From positions 1-7,375 of the forward strand of contig PWYO01000195.1 in the NCBI GenBank assembly GCA_003567835.1: a DNA stretch of 7,375 nt. Reading direction: 5' to 3'. Below, piece after piece: positions 1 to 5,136 of the stretch. A program made the position numbers and the translations under genes. The notes beneath the pieces are model-generated. The model saw only the letters and a list, made by a program, of their open reading frames with translations, did no database searches and was not told the DNA's origin. Positions within the stretch are counted from its first letter, which is position 1, and each line of letters starts with the position of its first letter. Source of the stretch: Actinomycetota bacterium (GTDB taxonomy: Bacteria; Actinomycetota; Humimicrobiia; Humimicrobiales; Humimicrobiaceae).

Positions 1-357
1 ATGGAAATCCAAGATCATGCTGAACAGACAGTGACCTCTTTTAGCCCGGTTATCTGGAAAGAACAGGTCATTGCACCATCTTCTCTGGACCAGATACACC
101 CCTCGCTTATCCAGGTCATAGAAGATCCTGGGGCAACAGGGTATGCTGCCCGAATGCCCGGCCTTCGTACAGCAGGCAAAACAGGAACCGCCCAGCTCGG
201 AGACCAGCAGGAAATAGCATGGCTGGTACTGTTTACCGTAGATGCACACAATCCCCTGATCTTGGGCATTGCCCTTGAAGTTGAAGAGGACCAAGGCGAT
301 ACAAAATTTGCCATCGCACTGGAAATACTCACCGCATATTATGGGCTGGGACAGTAA
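1..357 (+). CDS. Penicillin-binding transpeptidase, C-terminal fragment (5' end outside the window)
   Basis: This is the end of a peptidoglycan transpeptidase (penicillin-binding protein), which cross-links stem peptides on the outer face of the cytoplasmic membrane. The visible 118 residues contain the third active-site box, AGKTGTAQ (KTGT at residues 60-63 of the fragment), preceded by a typical 'GATGYAARMPGLRT' stretch and followed by an IAW...LF strand where the family usually has an AWF motif. The SxxK and SxN boxes and the N-terminal membrane anchor must lie to the left of base 1. The ATG at base 1 is therefore most likely an internal methionine, not the start. The stop TAA is at 355-357. 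Subclass (PBP2/MrdA-like, FtsI-like or a SpoVD-like paralogue) cannot be decided from this piece. It is separated by about 520 bp from katG and no U-tailed terminator is evident after the stop. Confidence 0.85.
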   Translation: MEIQDHAEQTVTSFSPVIWKEQVIAPSSLDQIHPSLIQVIEDPGATGYAARMPGLRTAGKTGTAQLGDQQEIAWLVLFTVDAHNPLILGIALEVEEDQGDTKFAIALEILTAYYGLGQ

Positions 358-522
358 GCCATGGCTTGCTGGACTGTTTCCAATTGCTGCCGGATCCTGC
401 TGCCCCAAACACCATTTTGCCCTCTGGCTTAAAGCCCTGGCAGAGGCTGCCACCTGGCGTTGACCCTGAGGCCAGCAGGACCCCAAGGTTTGCCTTTTCT
501 GGCTTCTCGCTCTTTGCGCAGC

Positions 523-546
523 AAGCCTAAAATCAAGCCTAAAATC
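523..546. repeat. Two-copy 12-bp tandem repeat AAGCCTAAAATC
   Basis: The unit AAGCCTAAAATC occurs twice back to back (523-534 and 535-546), identical in both copies, and ends only 7 bp before a TTGACA hexamer at 554-559. Its position just upstream of a candidate promoter could make it a duplicated protein-binding site, but a chance slippage duplication is equally possible. Confidence 0.7.
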
Positions 547-553
547 AATGATA

Positions 554-582
554 TTGACAAAATAAAACTTTTATAATAATTT
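554..582 (+). promoter_or_regulatory. Candidate sigma70 promoter for the katG leader, with a PerR-like half site
   Basis: A perfect -35 hexamer TTGACA (554-559) is followed after 17 bp by TAATTT (577-582, four of six matches to TATAAT). The overlapping 571-585 segment TTATAATAATTTACC matches the left half of the PerR consensus (TTATAATnATTATAA) fully but only three of seven bases on the right. PerR/Fur family repressors control catalase genes in many bacteria, so peroxide control is an attractive inference, not a demonstrated one. Transcription from here would give a katG leader of roughly 290 nt. A second TATAAT at 572-577 is only 12 bp from the -35 box, too close to pair with it. Confidence 0.4.
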
Positions 583-589
583 ACCTCCA

Positions 590-730
590 ATGGTCATAAA
601 AAATACATGCTGTTATGAAATTGTAGGGCAAGGTATGCATGCCATACTTGTTTTAAGCGCAACCCAGCGGATTGACCCCGAAGGGCGCGGCTCTGGCCAA
701 ACCCGCGGAACCTTTAAAGTTGAAAAATAG
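590..730 (+). CDS. Small open frame of unknown function in the katG leader (46 aa)
   Basis: An ATG at 590 opens a 46-residue frame ending in TAG at 728-730. The frame starts with MVIKNTCCYEIVGQGMHAIL and ends GTFKVEK. I do not recognise the family. No Shine-Dalgarno sequence precedes the ATG (the upstream bases are TTTACCTCCA), and if the promoter at 554-582 is real the transcript would be nearly leaderless for this frame. The codon pattern of its second half (GAC CCC GAA GGG CGC GGC) looks coding-like. The same frame continues beyond the TAG to 862 without a further stop, so this could be the front of a broken or read-through gene. It may also be chance. Confidence 0.3.
   Translation: MVIKNTCCYEIVGQGMHAILVLSATQRIDPEGRGSGQTRGTFKVEK
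633..647. repeat. Short inverted repeat GTATG-N5-CATAC in the katG leader
   Basis: Arms GTATG (633-637) and CATAC (643-647) flank the 5-bp spacer CATGC. The size fits a dimeric repressor operator or a small RNA hairpin, but five-base arms are weak evidence. It lies inside the 590-730 frame. Confidence 0.3.
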
Positions 731-751
731 GGGCCGGTATCCTGTTTTAGA

Positions 752-862
752 ATGAATCTTGGCCTCATAGCAGCTGTAGCCTTAAGCTATATGAAAGGTG
801 TAAAAAAAGCTGTATTGGAAATGGGCATTTTTGACCAATGCCCTTTCCCTGACAATGAATGA
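752..862 (+). CDS. Small open frame immediately upstream of katG (36 aa), unknown function
   Basis: ATG at 752 begins a 36-residue frame with the stop TGA at 860-862. It starts MNLGLIAAVALSYMKGVKK and ends FDQCPFPDNE. The N-terminal half is mildly hydrophobic and the end is acidic. No good ribosome binding site is seen before 752. The stop codon abuts the katG Shine-Dalgarno sequence (863-868) and lies 14 bp before the katG start, a spacing suited to translational coupling. It is in the same frame as the 590-730 segment, with one TAG between them. Function is unknown. It may be a leader peptide, the tail of a decayed gene, or chance. Confidence 0.35.
   Translation: MNLGLIAAVALSYMKGVKKAVLEMGIFDQCPFPDNE
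823..843 (+). promoter_or_regulatory. Hairpin just upstream of the katG ribosome binding site
   Basis: GGGCATT (823-829) pairs with AATGCCC (837-843) over 7 bp with a 7-nt loop, followed by TTTCCCTGAC. It ends 19 nt before the katG Shine-Dalgarno sequence. The T tail is too short for a clear terminator, so it could be a weak attenuator, a 5' stabilising hairpin, or simply part of the 752-862 frame. Confidence 0.35.
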
Positions 863-868
863 AAGGAG
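863..868 (+). promoter_or_regulatory. katG ribosome binding site (decides the start at 877)
   Basis: AAGGAG at 863-868 sits 8 nt before ATG 877. The alternative in-frame ATG at 859 would place this Shine-Dalgarno sequence inside the coding region and has none of its own. The start at 877 is therefore preferred and removes the atypical residues MKGAIC from the N terminus. Confidence 0.85.
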
Positions 869-876
869 CAATTTGT

Positions 877-3072
877 ATGAATGAAAAAGGAAAATGTCCC
901 GTAACCGGCAAAACAAAAAATACCACCGCAGGCGGCGGCCCTTCAAACAAGGAATGGTGGCCCAATCAGTTGAACCTCAAGATTCTTCACCAGAACCCAG
1001 ACATGGGCAATCCCATGAATAAAGGTTTTAACTATGCGGAAGAATTCAAAAAACTGGATTTTGAAGCCCTGAAAAAAGACCTGTATGCATTAATGACCGA
1101 CTCCCAGGACTGGTGGCCTGCCGATTACGGTCACTACGGGCCCCTGTTTATCCGGATGGCCTGGCATAGCGCGGGCACATACCGGTCAGGCGATGGCCGC
1201 GGAGGCTCAGGGACAGGAACCCAGCGCTTCGCGCCCTTAAACAGCTGGCCGGACAATGCCAACCTGGACAAAGCACGCCGTCTTCTTTGGCCCATCAAGC
1301 AGAAATATGGCAAAAAAATTTCCTGGGCAGACCTTATGATTCTTGCCGGCAATTGTGCCCTGGAGTCCATGGGGTTTAAAACCTTCGGTTTTGGCGGAGG
1401 ACGCGAGGACGTATGGGAACCCGAAGAGGATATTTACTGGGGCCCTGAGAGCGAATGGCTGGGCGACAAGCGCTATTCCGGTGACCGGGATCTGGAAAAT
1501 CCTCTTGCCGCGGTGCAGATGGGGCTGATTTATGTGAACCCGGAAGGACCAAACGGCCAACCGAATGCCGTCGCCTCAGGCCGTGATGTACGAGAAACCT
1601 TTAAGCGTATGGCCATGAACGATGAAGAGACTGTGGCATTGGTTGCCGGAGGTCATACATTCGGGAAATGCCACGGTGCTGCCGAAGATTCCCATTTGGG
1701 CCCGGAACCCGAGGGTGCGGGCATCCAGGAACAAGGGCTTGGCTGGAAAAACAGCTACGGCAGCGGCAAAGGCCGCGATACCATCACCAGCGGCATTGAA
1801 GGAGCTTGGACCCCAACCCCTACAAAATGGGACAACAGCTATTTTGACACCCTGTTTCAATATGACTGGAATCTGGTTAAGAGTCCTGCTGGCGCCTGGC
1901 AATGGGTTCCCTCTGATCCAGAAGCTGCAGACACTGTGCCTGATGCCGAAGATCCTTCCATACGCCACGCGCCTATGATGACCACAGCGGACCTCTCTTT
2001 GCGGATGGACCCCATCTATAAACCAATCGCAAAGCATTTCCATGAAAATCCAAAAGAGTTTGAGGAGGCCTTTGCCCGAGCATGGTTTAAACTGACCCAC
2101 CGTGACATGGGTCCTCGTTCACGCTATCTGGGGCCGGAGGTTCCCAAAGAGGAACTAATCTGGCAAGACCCCATACCCGAAGTGGACCATGCATTAATCG
2201 ACCAGAAGGATATCGCCGATCTCAAGGACAAAATCATGGGTTCTGACTTGTCAATTCCCCAGTTGGTCTCAACAGCCTGGGCTTCAGCATCCACCTTCCG
2301 AGGCTCTGATAAGCGCGGCGGAGCAAACGGGGCCCGTATCCGACTTGCACCTCAGAAAGACTGGGAAGTCAATCAGCCCGAACAATTACATACGGTGCTT
2401 GAGACCCTTGAAAAAATCCAACAGGATTTCAACAGTGCCCAGTCTGGCCAAAAGAGGGTTTCACTTGCTGATTTGATTGTCCTGGGAGGCTGTGCGGCCA
2501 TAGAGCAGGCGGCAAAGAATGCCGGCCACGATGTATCTGTCCCCTTCCAGCCCGGCCGCATGGATGCATCCCAGGAACAGACCGACGTGGAGGCATTTAT
2601 GGTGCTTGAACCAGAGGCAGATGGATTCCGCAACTACCTGAAAGCCAAGTATTCGATCCCGGCAGAAGAAATGCTGCTGGATCGTGCACAACTGTTGGCA
2701 TTGACCGCACCCGAGATGACCGTTCTTATCGGCGGCATGCGTGTGTTAAATGCCAATTACAATCATTCTCAGCACGGCGTTTTCACCCAAAACCCAGAGA
2801 CGCTCACCAATGACTTCTTTGTCAATCTTCTGGATATGAATACCGCCTGGGAAGCCGCATCTGAACATGAAGACCTGTTTGAAGGCCGTGACCGGAAGAC
2901 AGGCAAGCTGAAATGGACAGGCACCCGTGTTGATCTGATCTTCGGTTCGAACTCGCAACTCCGAGCCCTGGCAGAAGTCTATGCATCTGCGGACGCTAAA
3001 GATAAGTTCGTAGAGGATTTCATTTCTGCCTGGAACAAGGTGATGAACGCTGACCGTTTTGACCTTTCCTGA
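877..3072 (+). CDS. katG: Catalase-peroxidase KatG
   Basis: KatG is a cytoplasmic bifunctional haem enzyme that dismutates hydrogen peroxide and also acts as a broad-specificity peroxidase. The product has 731 residues, normal for the family, and no signal peptide. The N-terminal haem domain carries the distal triad Arg93, Trp96 and His97 in RMAWHSAGTYR. The Met-Tyr-Trp crosslink that gives catalase activity can form from Trp96, Tyr219 (LIYVNPEGPNG) and Met245 (RMAMND). The proximal side has His260 (GGHTFGKCHG), Trp311 (GIEGAWT) and Asp372 (TADLSLRMDP). Arg409 (HRDMGP) matches the mobile arginine that ionises the crosslinked tyrosine. Residue spacings agree with Mycobacterium tuberculosis KatG. 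The second half is the usual degenerate, non-haem-binding duplicate. The gene is intact and flanked by non-coding DNA, so it is probably transcribed alone with its leader. The start at 877 was chosen from the AAGGAG at 863-868. Confidence 0.98.
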   Translation: MNEKGKCPVTGKTKNTTAGGGPSNKEWWPNQLNLKILHQNPDMGNPMNKGFNYAEEFKKLDFEALKKDLYALMTDSQDWWPADYGHYGPLFIRMAWHSAGTYRSGDGRGGSGTGTQRFAPLNSWPDNANLDKARRLLWPIKQKYGKKISWADLMILAGNCALESMGFKTFGFGGGREDVWEPEEDIYWGPESEWLGDKRYSGDRDLENPLAAVQMGLIYVNPEGPNGQPNAVASGRDVRETFKRMAMNDEETVALVAGGHTFGKCHGAAEDSHLGPEPEGAGIQEQGLGWKNSYGSGKGRDTITSGIEGAWTPTPTKWDNSYFDTLFQYDWNLVKSPAGAWQWVPSDPEAADTVPDAEDPSIRHAPMMTTADLSLRMDPIYKPIAKHFHENPKEFEEAFARAWFKLTHRDMGPRSRYLGPEVPKEELIWQDPIPEVDHALIDQKDIADLKDKIMGSDLSIPQLVSTAWASASTFRGSDKRGGANGARIRLAPQKDWEVNQPEQLHTVLETLEKIQQDFNSAQSGQKRVSLADLIVLGGCAAIEQAAKNAGHDVSVPFQPGRMDASQEQTDVEAFMVLEPEADGFRNYLKAKYSIPAEEMLLDRAQLLALTAPEMTVLIGGMRVLNANYNHSQHGVFTQNPETLTNDFFVNLLDMNTAWEAASEHEDLFEGRDRKTGKLKWTGTRVDLIFGSNSQLRALAEVYASADAKDKFVEDFISAWNKVMNADRFDLS

Positions 3073-3102
3073 ACCAGTACATAGATGATCTATCCCCTTT
3101 TG

Positions 3103-3142
3103 ATACAGCAAAACCTCTTACAAGCAAGGGGTTTTGCTGTAT
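3103..3142 (+). terminator. Hairpin after katG, probable transcript end
   Basis: ATACAGCAAAACC (3103-3115) pairs perfectly with GGTTTTGCTGTAT (3130-3142), and four further pairs, one of them G-T, bring the stem to 17 bp with a 6-nt loop. It begins 30 nt after the katG stop. A run of T after the stem is missing (ATGGATGC follows), so it is not a textbook intrinsic terminator. It may stop polymerase weakly or protect the mRNA 3' end. Confidence 0.6.
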
Positions 3143-3273
3143 ATGGATGCAGGTTTTGCATTGACGGCTTACATTCAAATGGAAATCTTAGCCAAAAATA
3201 CCGTTTTTTATTGATATGTTGTCACTGTTATGCTTTTATTTTTGGTTTTCCCAGCCCCAAAAGAGATAAACCT

Positions 3274-3357
3274 GGTTCCTGGCGGTTATGGAAAAAGCAC
3301 TGGGGGCCATTGTTTATAAAAAGCATCATGCAATTGCCCCCACCTCAATTCAGGACC
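3274..3357. repeat. Nested inverted repeat / large stem-loop
   Basis: GGGGGCCATTG (3302-3312) pairs with CAATTGCCCCC (3331-3341), 10 of 11 positions matching, around an 18-nt loop. Outside this, GGTTCCTG (3274-3281) pairs with CAGGACC (3351-3357) with a single bulged T. The two stems are nested, with unpaired spacers of 20 and 9 nt. This could be a structured RNA segment or a remnant of a small non-autonomous repeat element. Nothing in the window repeats it. Confidence 0.55.
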
Positions 3358-3780
3358 CATTGCCTGTTTTTATTTTTCGGGCCACTGCAAGGGCTTAAAG
3401 TTTGCCGACCTTGCTGCAGTCATTCCTATGGCTTGTAAAATATTTTTTTCAACAAACGGGCAACACCTTCAACCAGATCATAGCGCATCCAAAAAAGATT
3501 CAGGGATTTCCATGCATGGCTGCAATTTGCTTGGCCGGAACAGATTTGGGTCCGAATTCTTTGGGTCCCAATCAACGGACATAAAAATTTTTTTTATTTT
3601 GGCTGCCTTTTGATCATTGTCACAGTATTTTCGTATGCATGTGTTTCAATGGATAATCAGCTTGCGCAACTGTATGGCTTTGGTTGACCTCTTGGATGGG
3701 CTTTAAGGAGCCGCAAAATTTTGAAATCCAAATCTTGCAAGCAATTTTTATGCTCTGCAAAAGCCGCAAGACAAATTTTT

Positions 3781-3915
3781 TTATACACATGGCCATGGGG
3801 TTCGGCTTTTTTTGTGCCGCCTTCGTCTTTTGCGTAAGTTTTTGATGGTGGTCATATAGAAAGCACTGTCAAAATCCTTGCAAACAGGCATCTTTTTTTG
3901 CCGGAAGCGCAGCAT
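3781..3915 (-). CDS. Possible small, very basic protein (44 aa)
   Basis: ATG at 3915 (minus) opens a 44-residue frame ending TAA at 3781-3783. It contains the cluster NLRKRRRRHKKSR and about one third lysine and arginine. A weak AGG lies 8 nt before the start. It begins 52 nt after the stop of the upstream glycosylase gene on the same strand. No family is recognised. The A-rich strand makes Lys/Arg-rich chance frames likely, and two other frames are open over part of the same bases, so the call is weak. Confidence 0.15.
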   Translation of the reverse strand: MLRFRQKKMPVCKDFDSAFYMTTIKNLRKRRRRHKKSRTPWPCV

Positions 3916-3923
3916 ATTTTTTA

Positions 3924-3953
3924 CCTAACCATTTGGTTGGCCTTTTATTTTTT
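3924..3953 (+). terminator. Plus-strand terminator-like hairpin without an upstream gene
   Basis: CCTAACC (3924-3930) pairs with GGTTGG (3935-3940) around the loop ATTT, with one bulged A, followed by CCTTTTATTTTTT (3941-3953). The T tail is only on the plus strand. It lies 14 bp beyond the end of the minus-strand glycosylase gene and would stop transcripts running into that gene from the katG side. Confidence 0.45.
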
Positions 3954-3967
3954 GTTCTAGCCGCAGG

Positions 3968-4315
3968 TCACTGCAGATTGTTTTTGGCCTGGCCCATTAT
4001 ACGTTTCCTGCATTTTGGACAGCGGCGCTTCAGTTCTTCTACATTGGCCTGGAGGTCAATTGCACCATTTGAAGAATCCTGGAAGAAATGCATTTGGGGC
4101 ATTGGAGAATGATGCTGCATGCCCCTGGCCCGCATTTCCAGCGCCAGATGGTCATGTCTTTTTTTGATCAGATTTGTGCGAACCAGTTTTTTATCATAAT
4201 ATCCTTGTAAATTGGCCCCTTTTTTTAAACAACCCAAAAACATATGCATTTCCAAATGCTCTCCCAGAAGATGCTGGTTGCATAATATTTTTGGGTCAAC
4301 ACCCCACATTCTCAA
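3968..4315 (-). CDS. Pyrimidine-dimer DNA glycosylase, T4 endonuclease V-like (115 aa)
   Basis: The family removes UV-induced cyclobutane pyrimidine dimers: its N-terminal amine attacks the sugar carbon and the strand is then cut by AP-lyase chemistry. The N-terminal segment NQHLLGEHLEMHMFLG (residues 13-28) aligns with DQHLMAEYRELPRVFG of T4 endonuclease V, placing Gln14, His15 and Glu22 opposite T4 Gln15, His16 and the catalytic Glu23. A second block, KKRHDHLALEMRARGMQ (51-67), aligns with RKRQIELIAECLKRGFN of T4. A C-terminal CPKC pair (Cys99, Cys102) is not in T4. The TTG at 4315 is preferred over ATG 4309: it keeps Arg2 opposite T4 Arg3, puts Met1 opposite the catalytic N-terminal Thr, and has GGGGTGA 6 nt upstream. 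The gene is solitary and convergent with katG. Family assignment is by remembered motif, so biochemical activity is inference. Confidence 0.72.
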   Translation of the reverse strand: MRMWGVDPKILCNQHLLGEHLEMHMFLGCLKKGANLQGYYDKKLVRTNLIKKRHDHLALEMRARGMQHHSPMPQMHFFQDSSNGAIDLQANVEELKRRCPKCRKRIMGQAKNNLQ

Positions 4316-4333
4316 TTCGGTTCACCCCATACT

Positions 4334-4399
4334 TTACGGAAATTGCATTCTAAGATACCTCATGCATGCATCATCGACTTTTTTGTCGAATTCGGTCAT
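4334..4399 (-). CDS. Possible 21-residue leader peptide before the glycosylase gene
   Basis: ATG at 4399 (minus) opens a 21-codon frame, MTEFDKKVDDACMRYLRMQF plus a final proline, ending TAA at 4334-4336, 18 nt before the glycosylase TTG. It lies about 20 bp downstream of an extended -10 promoter. No Shine-Dalgarno sequence precedes it. It contains the 5-bp hairpin at 4374-4389. It may be a coupled leader peptide or chance. Confidence 0.25.
   Translation of the reverse strand: MTEFDKKVDDACMRYLRMQFP
4374..4389. repeat. Small inverted repeat TCGAC-T6-GTCGA
   Basis: TCGAC (4374-4378) and GTCGA (4385-4389) are separated by six T on the plus strand. It lies in the predicted leader of the minus-strand glycosylase gene. 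It could be an operator or a leader hairpin. Only five base pairs support it. Confidence 0.35.
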
Positions 4400-4419
4400 T
4401 TTTATAACATAGGCCGGAT

Positions 4420-4428
4420 ATTATAGCA
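4420..4428 (-). promoter_or_regulatory. Extended -10 promoter for the glycosylase gene
   Basis: Read on the minus strand this is TGCTATAAT, a perfect extended -10 element (TGnTATAAT). The -35 region at 16-18 bp spacing (around TCATTATT) is poor, as is common for extended -10 promoters. Transcription would start near 4413, about 100 nt before the TTG start of the glycosylase gene. No other gene start on this strand is nearby. Confidence 0.55.
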
Positions 4429-4439
4429 GAAAAAACATG

Positions 4440-4670
4440 GAAATAATGAAGATATTGATAAATCGTTTTTTGCCCATACATAAAACACTCAAGTCAATCG
4501 CCCCGGCTGAATTCGGGGGCTTCTATTTTTTCTCTTAATCCGAGCGCCAGGCCTTGCCTGGGCAGCCTATTTATCACCAGACTGAAGTTTGGTGCTTTAA
4601 CGGCAGGCTAAAAAAGCGCATCCATTCAAACTGTTTCCAGTACATGACCACTCGGCAAGGCTAATGGATG
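4440..4670. other. Non-coding spacer with several hairpins
   Basis: No gene is seen. Besides the plus-strand terminator-like element at 4500-4531, it has CCAGGC (4547-4552) facing GCCTGG (4556-4561) and CACCAG (4575-4580) facing TTGGTG (4589-4594, including one G-T pair). The region separates the end of the minus-strand three-gene cluster from the promoter of the glycosylase gene. Confidence 0.5.
4500..4531 (+). terminator. Plus-strand terminator-like hairpin, no obvious gene served
   Basis: GCCCC (4500-4504) pairs with GGGGC (4516-4520), extendable by G4505-C4514 across a bulged G, followed by TTCTATTTTTT ending in six T (4526-4531). The T tail is on the plus strand only. All coding genes from 3.97 kb to the right edge are on the minus strand, so its partner transcript is unknown. 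Confidence 0.45.
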
Positions 4671-4695
4671 AAAAAAACCAGACCCTTAACCGGTT
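4671..4695 (-). terminator. Intrinsic terminator of the DegV cluster
   Basis: On the minus strand AACCGG (4695-4690) pairs with CTGGTT (4681-4676) over 6 bp with one G-T pair and an 8-nt loop, running directly into seven consecutive T that start within the stem (4677-4671). The stem overlaps the stop codon of the last gene of the cluster. The stem is short but the T tail is good. Confidence 0.5.
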
Positions 4696-5032
4696 AACTT
4701 CTTTTTGCCCTGAATTTAAAGGCAACAAAAGCAATGATTATGCCGTAAATGATCCCTGCCAAAAAACTTATAAGGTCGCTGAAGCCTGTGGAACTATAGA
4801 AGGCAAAAGAAACCACCAAACCCAGGAATGCCCCTCTGCCAACTTCTTTTAACAGATTTGGTTTTCCCCAGGGCAAACCGAGCACCAAACCCATGAGCAG
4901 CCGATTGTACCATAATGCAAACAAGTAGTATGCATCACTTTGGAAACCCGATCGTAGCAAGGCCCCCACAATACAGACCACACCCAAAATTGCGCCAGAA
5001 ACAATGCATACCAGCATTCGTTTTGTAAACAT
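4694..5032 (-). CDS. Four-helix small membrane protein, unknown function (112 aa)
   Basis: I do not recognise the family. The product has four probable membrane segments at about residues 6-26, 35-54, 66-82 and 84-106, glycine-rich, with a positively charged C-terminal tail (KFRAKRS) and a short loop LPWGKPNLLKEVGRG between helices 2 and 3 that probably faces the cytoplasm. The start ATG 5032 is supported by AAAGGAG 11 nt upstream (5050-5044). It lies 104 bp after the degV-family stop on the same strand with no terminator between, so it is probably the last gene of the same transcript, closed by the terminator at 4671-4695. No catalytic motif is visible. Confidence 0.75.
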   Translation of the reverse strand: MFTKRMLVCIVSGAILGVVCIVGALLRSGFQSDAYYLFALWYNRLLMGLVLGLPWGKPNLLKEVGRGAFLGLVVSFAFYSSTGFSDLISFLAGIIYGIIIAFVAFKFRAKRS

Positions 5033-5136
5033 ATTTTCCCAGACTCCTTTATCTGATTTATAGACCTTATGATACCAAAATTCTTTATGCCTGAAGCAGG
5101 ACCAAAACGCTAGTAGAGGATTTGGAATACACCGCG

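Larger units (their letters stand above)
358..589. other. Intergenic region between the transpeptidase gene and the katG leader
   Basis: No convincing gene is seen here. A 40-codon frame starting at 341 (ATG inside the end of the transpeptidase gene) and ending at 463 lacks a ribosome binding site and recognisable motifs. A short hairpin (GGCAG 439-443 with CTGCC 447-451) has no T tail, so it is not a clear terminator. The right part holds a 12-bp tandem repeat and a promoter candidate listed separately. Confidence 0.5.
3143..3967. other. 825-bp non-coding stretch between convergent katG and the glycosylase gene
   Basis: No recognisable protein is encoded on either strand. The plus strand holds eight T runs of 6-8 bases and only one A run of 6. 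The minus strand is therefore A-rich and T-poor, which lowers stop-codon frequency and produces several overlapping open frames at once, a sign of composition, not coding. Inside it are a nested inverted repeat (3274-3357), a near-direct repeat TTTGGGTCC at 3545-3553 and 3560-3568, a plus-strand terminator-like hairpin (3924-3953) and a 44-codon basic frame (3781-3915). Confidence 0.6.

Noticed and set aside
15..332. 105-residue minus-strand frame opposite the transpeptidase gene
   Set aside because: It is a shadow of the plus-strand coding frame, which carries the recognisable KTG box.
341..463. 40-codon plus-strand frame overlapping the end of the transpeptidase gene
   Set aside because: No ribosome binding site, no recognisable motif, and it overlaps a natural C terminus.
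523..546. Start of a CRISPR or larger repeat array
   Set aside because: Only two direct copies of 12 bp with no spacer.
859..876. Upstream ATG 859 as the katG start
   Set aside because: The only Shine-Dalgarno sequence lies downstream of it and is correctly placed for ATG 877.
3085..3438. 117-residue plus-strand frame after katG
   Set aside because: It runs through the katG hairpin and the nested inverted repeat and its composition (many Cys, His, Phe) is typical of translated non-coding T-rich DNA. No ribosome binding site.
3426..3783. Overlapping minus-strand frames, including a 20-codon MRYDLVEGVARLLKK segment and a 58-codon frame
   Set aside because: Two or three frames are open at once over much of this stretch because the strand is T-poor. 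No family motif was recognised, so coding is not supported.
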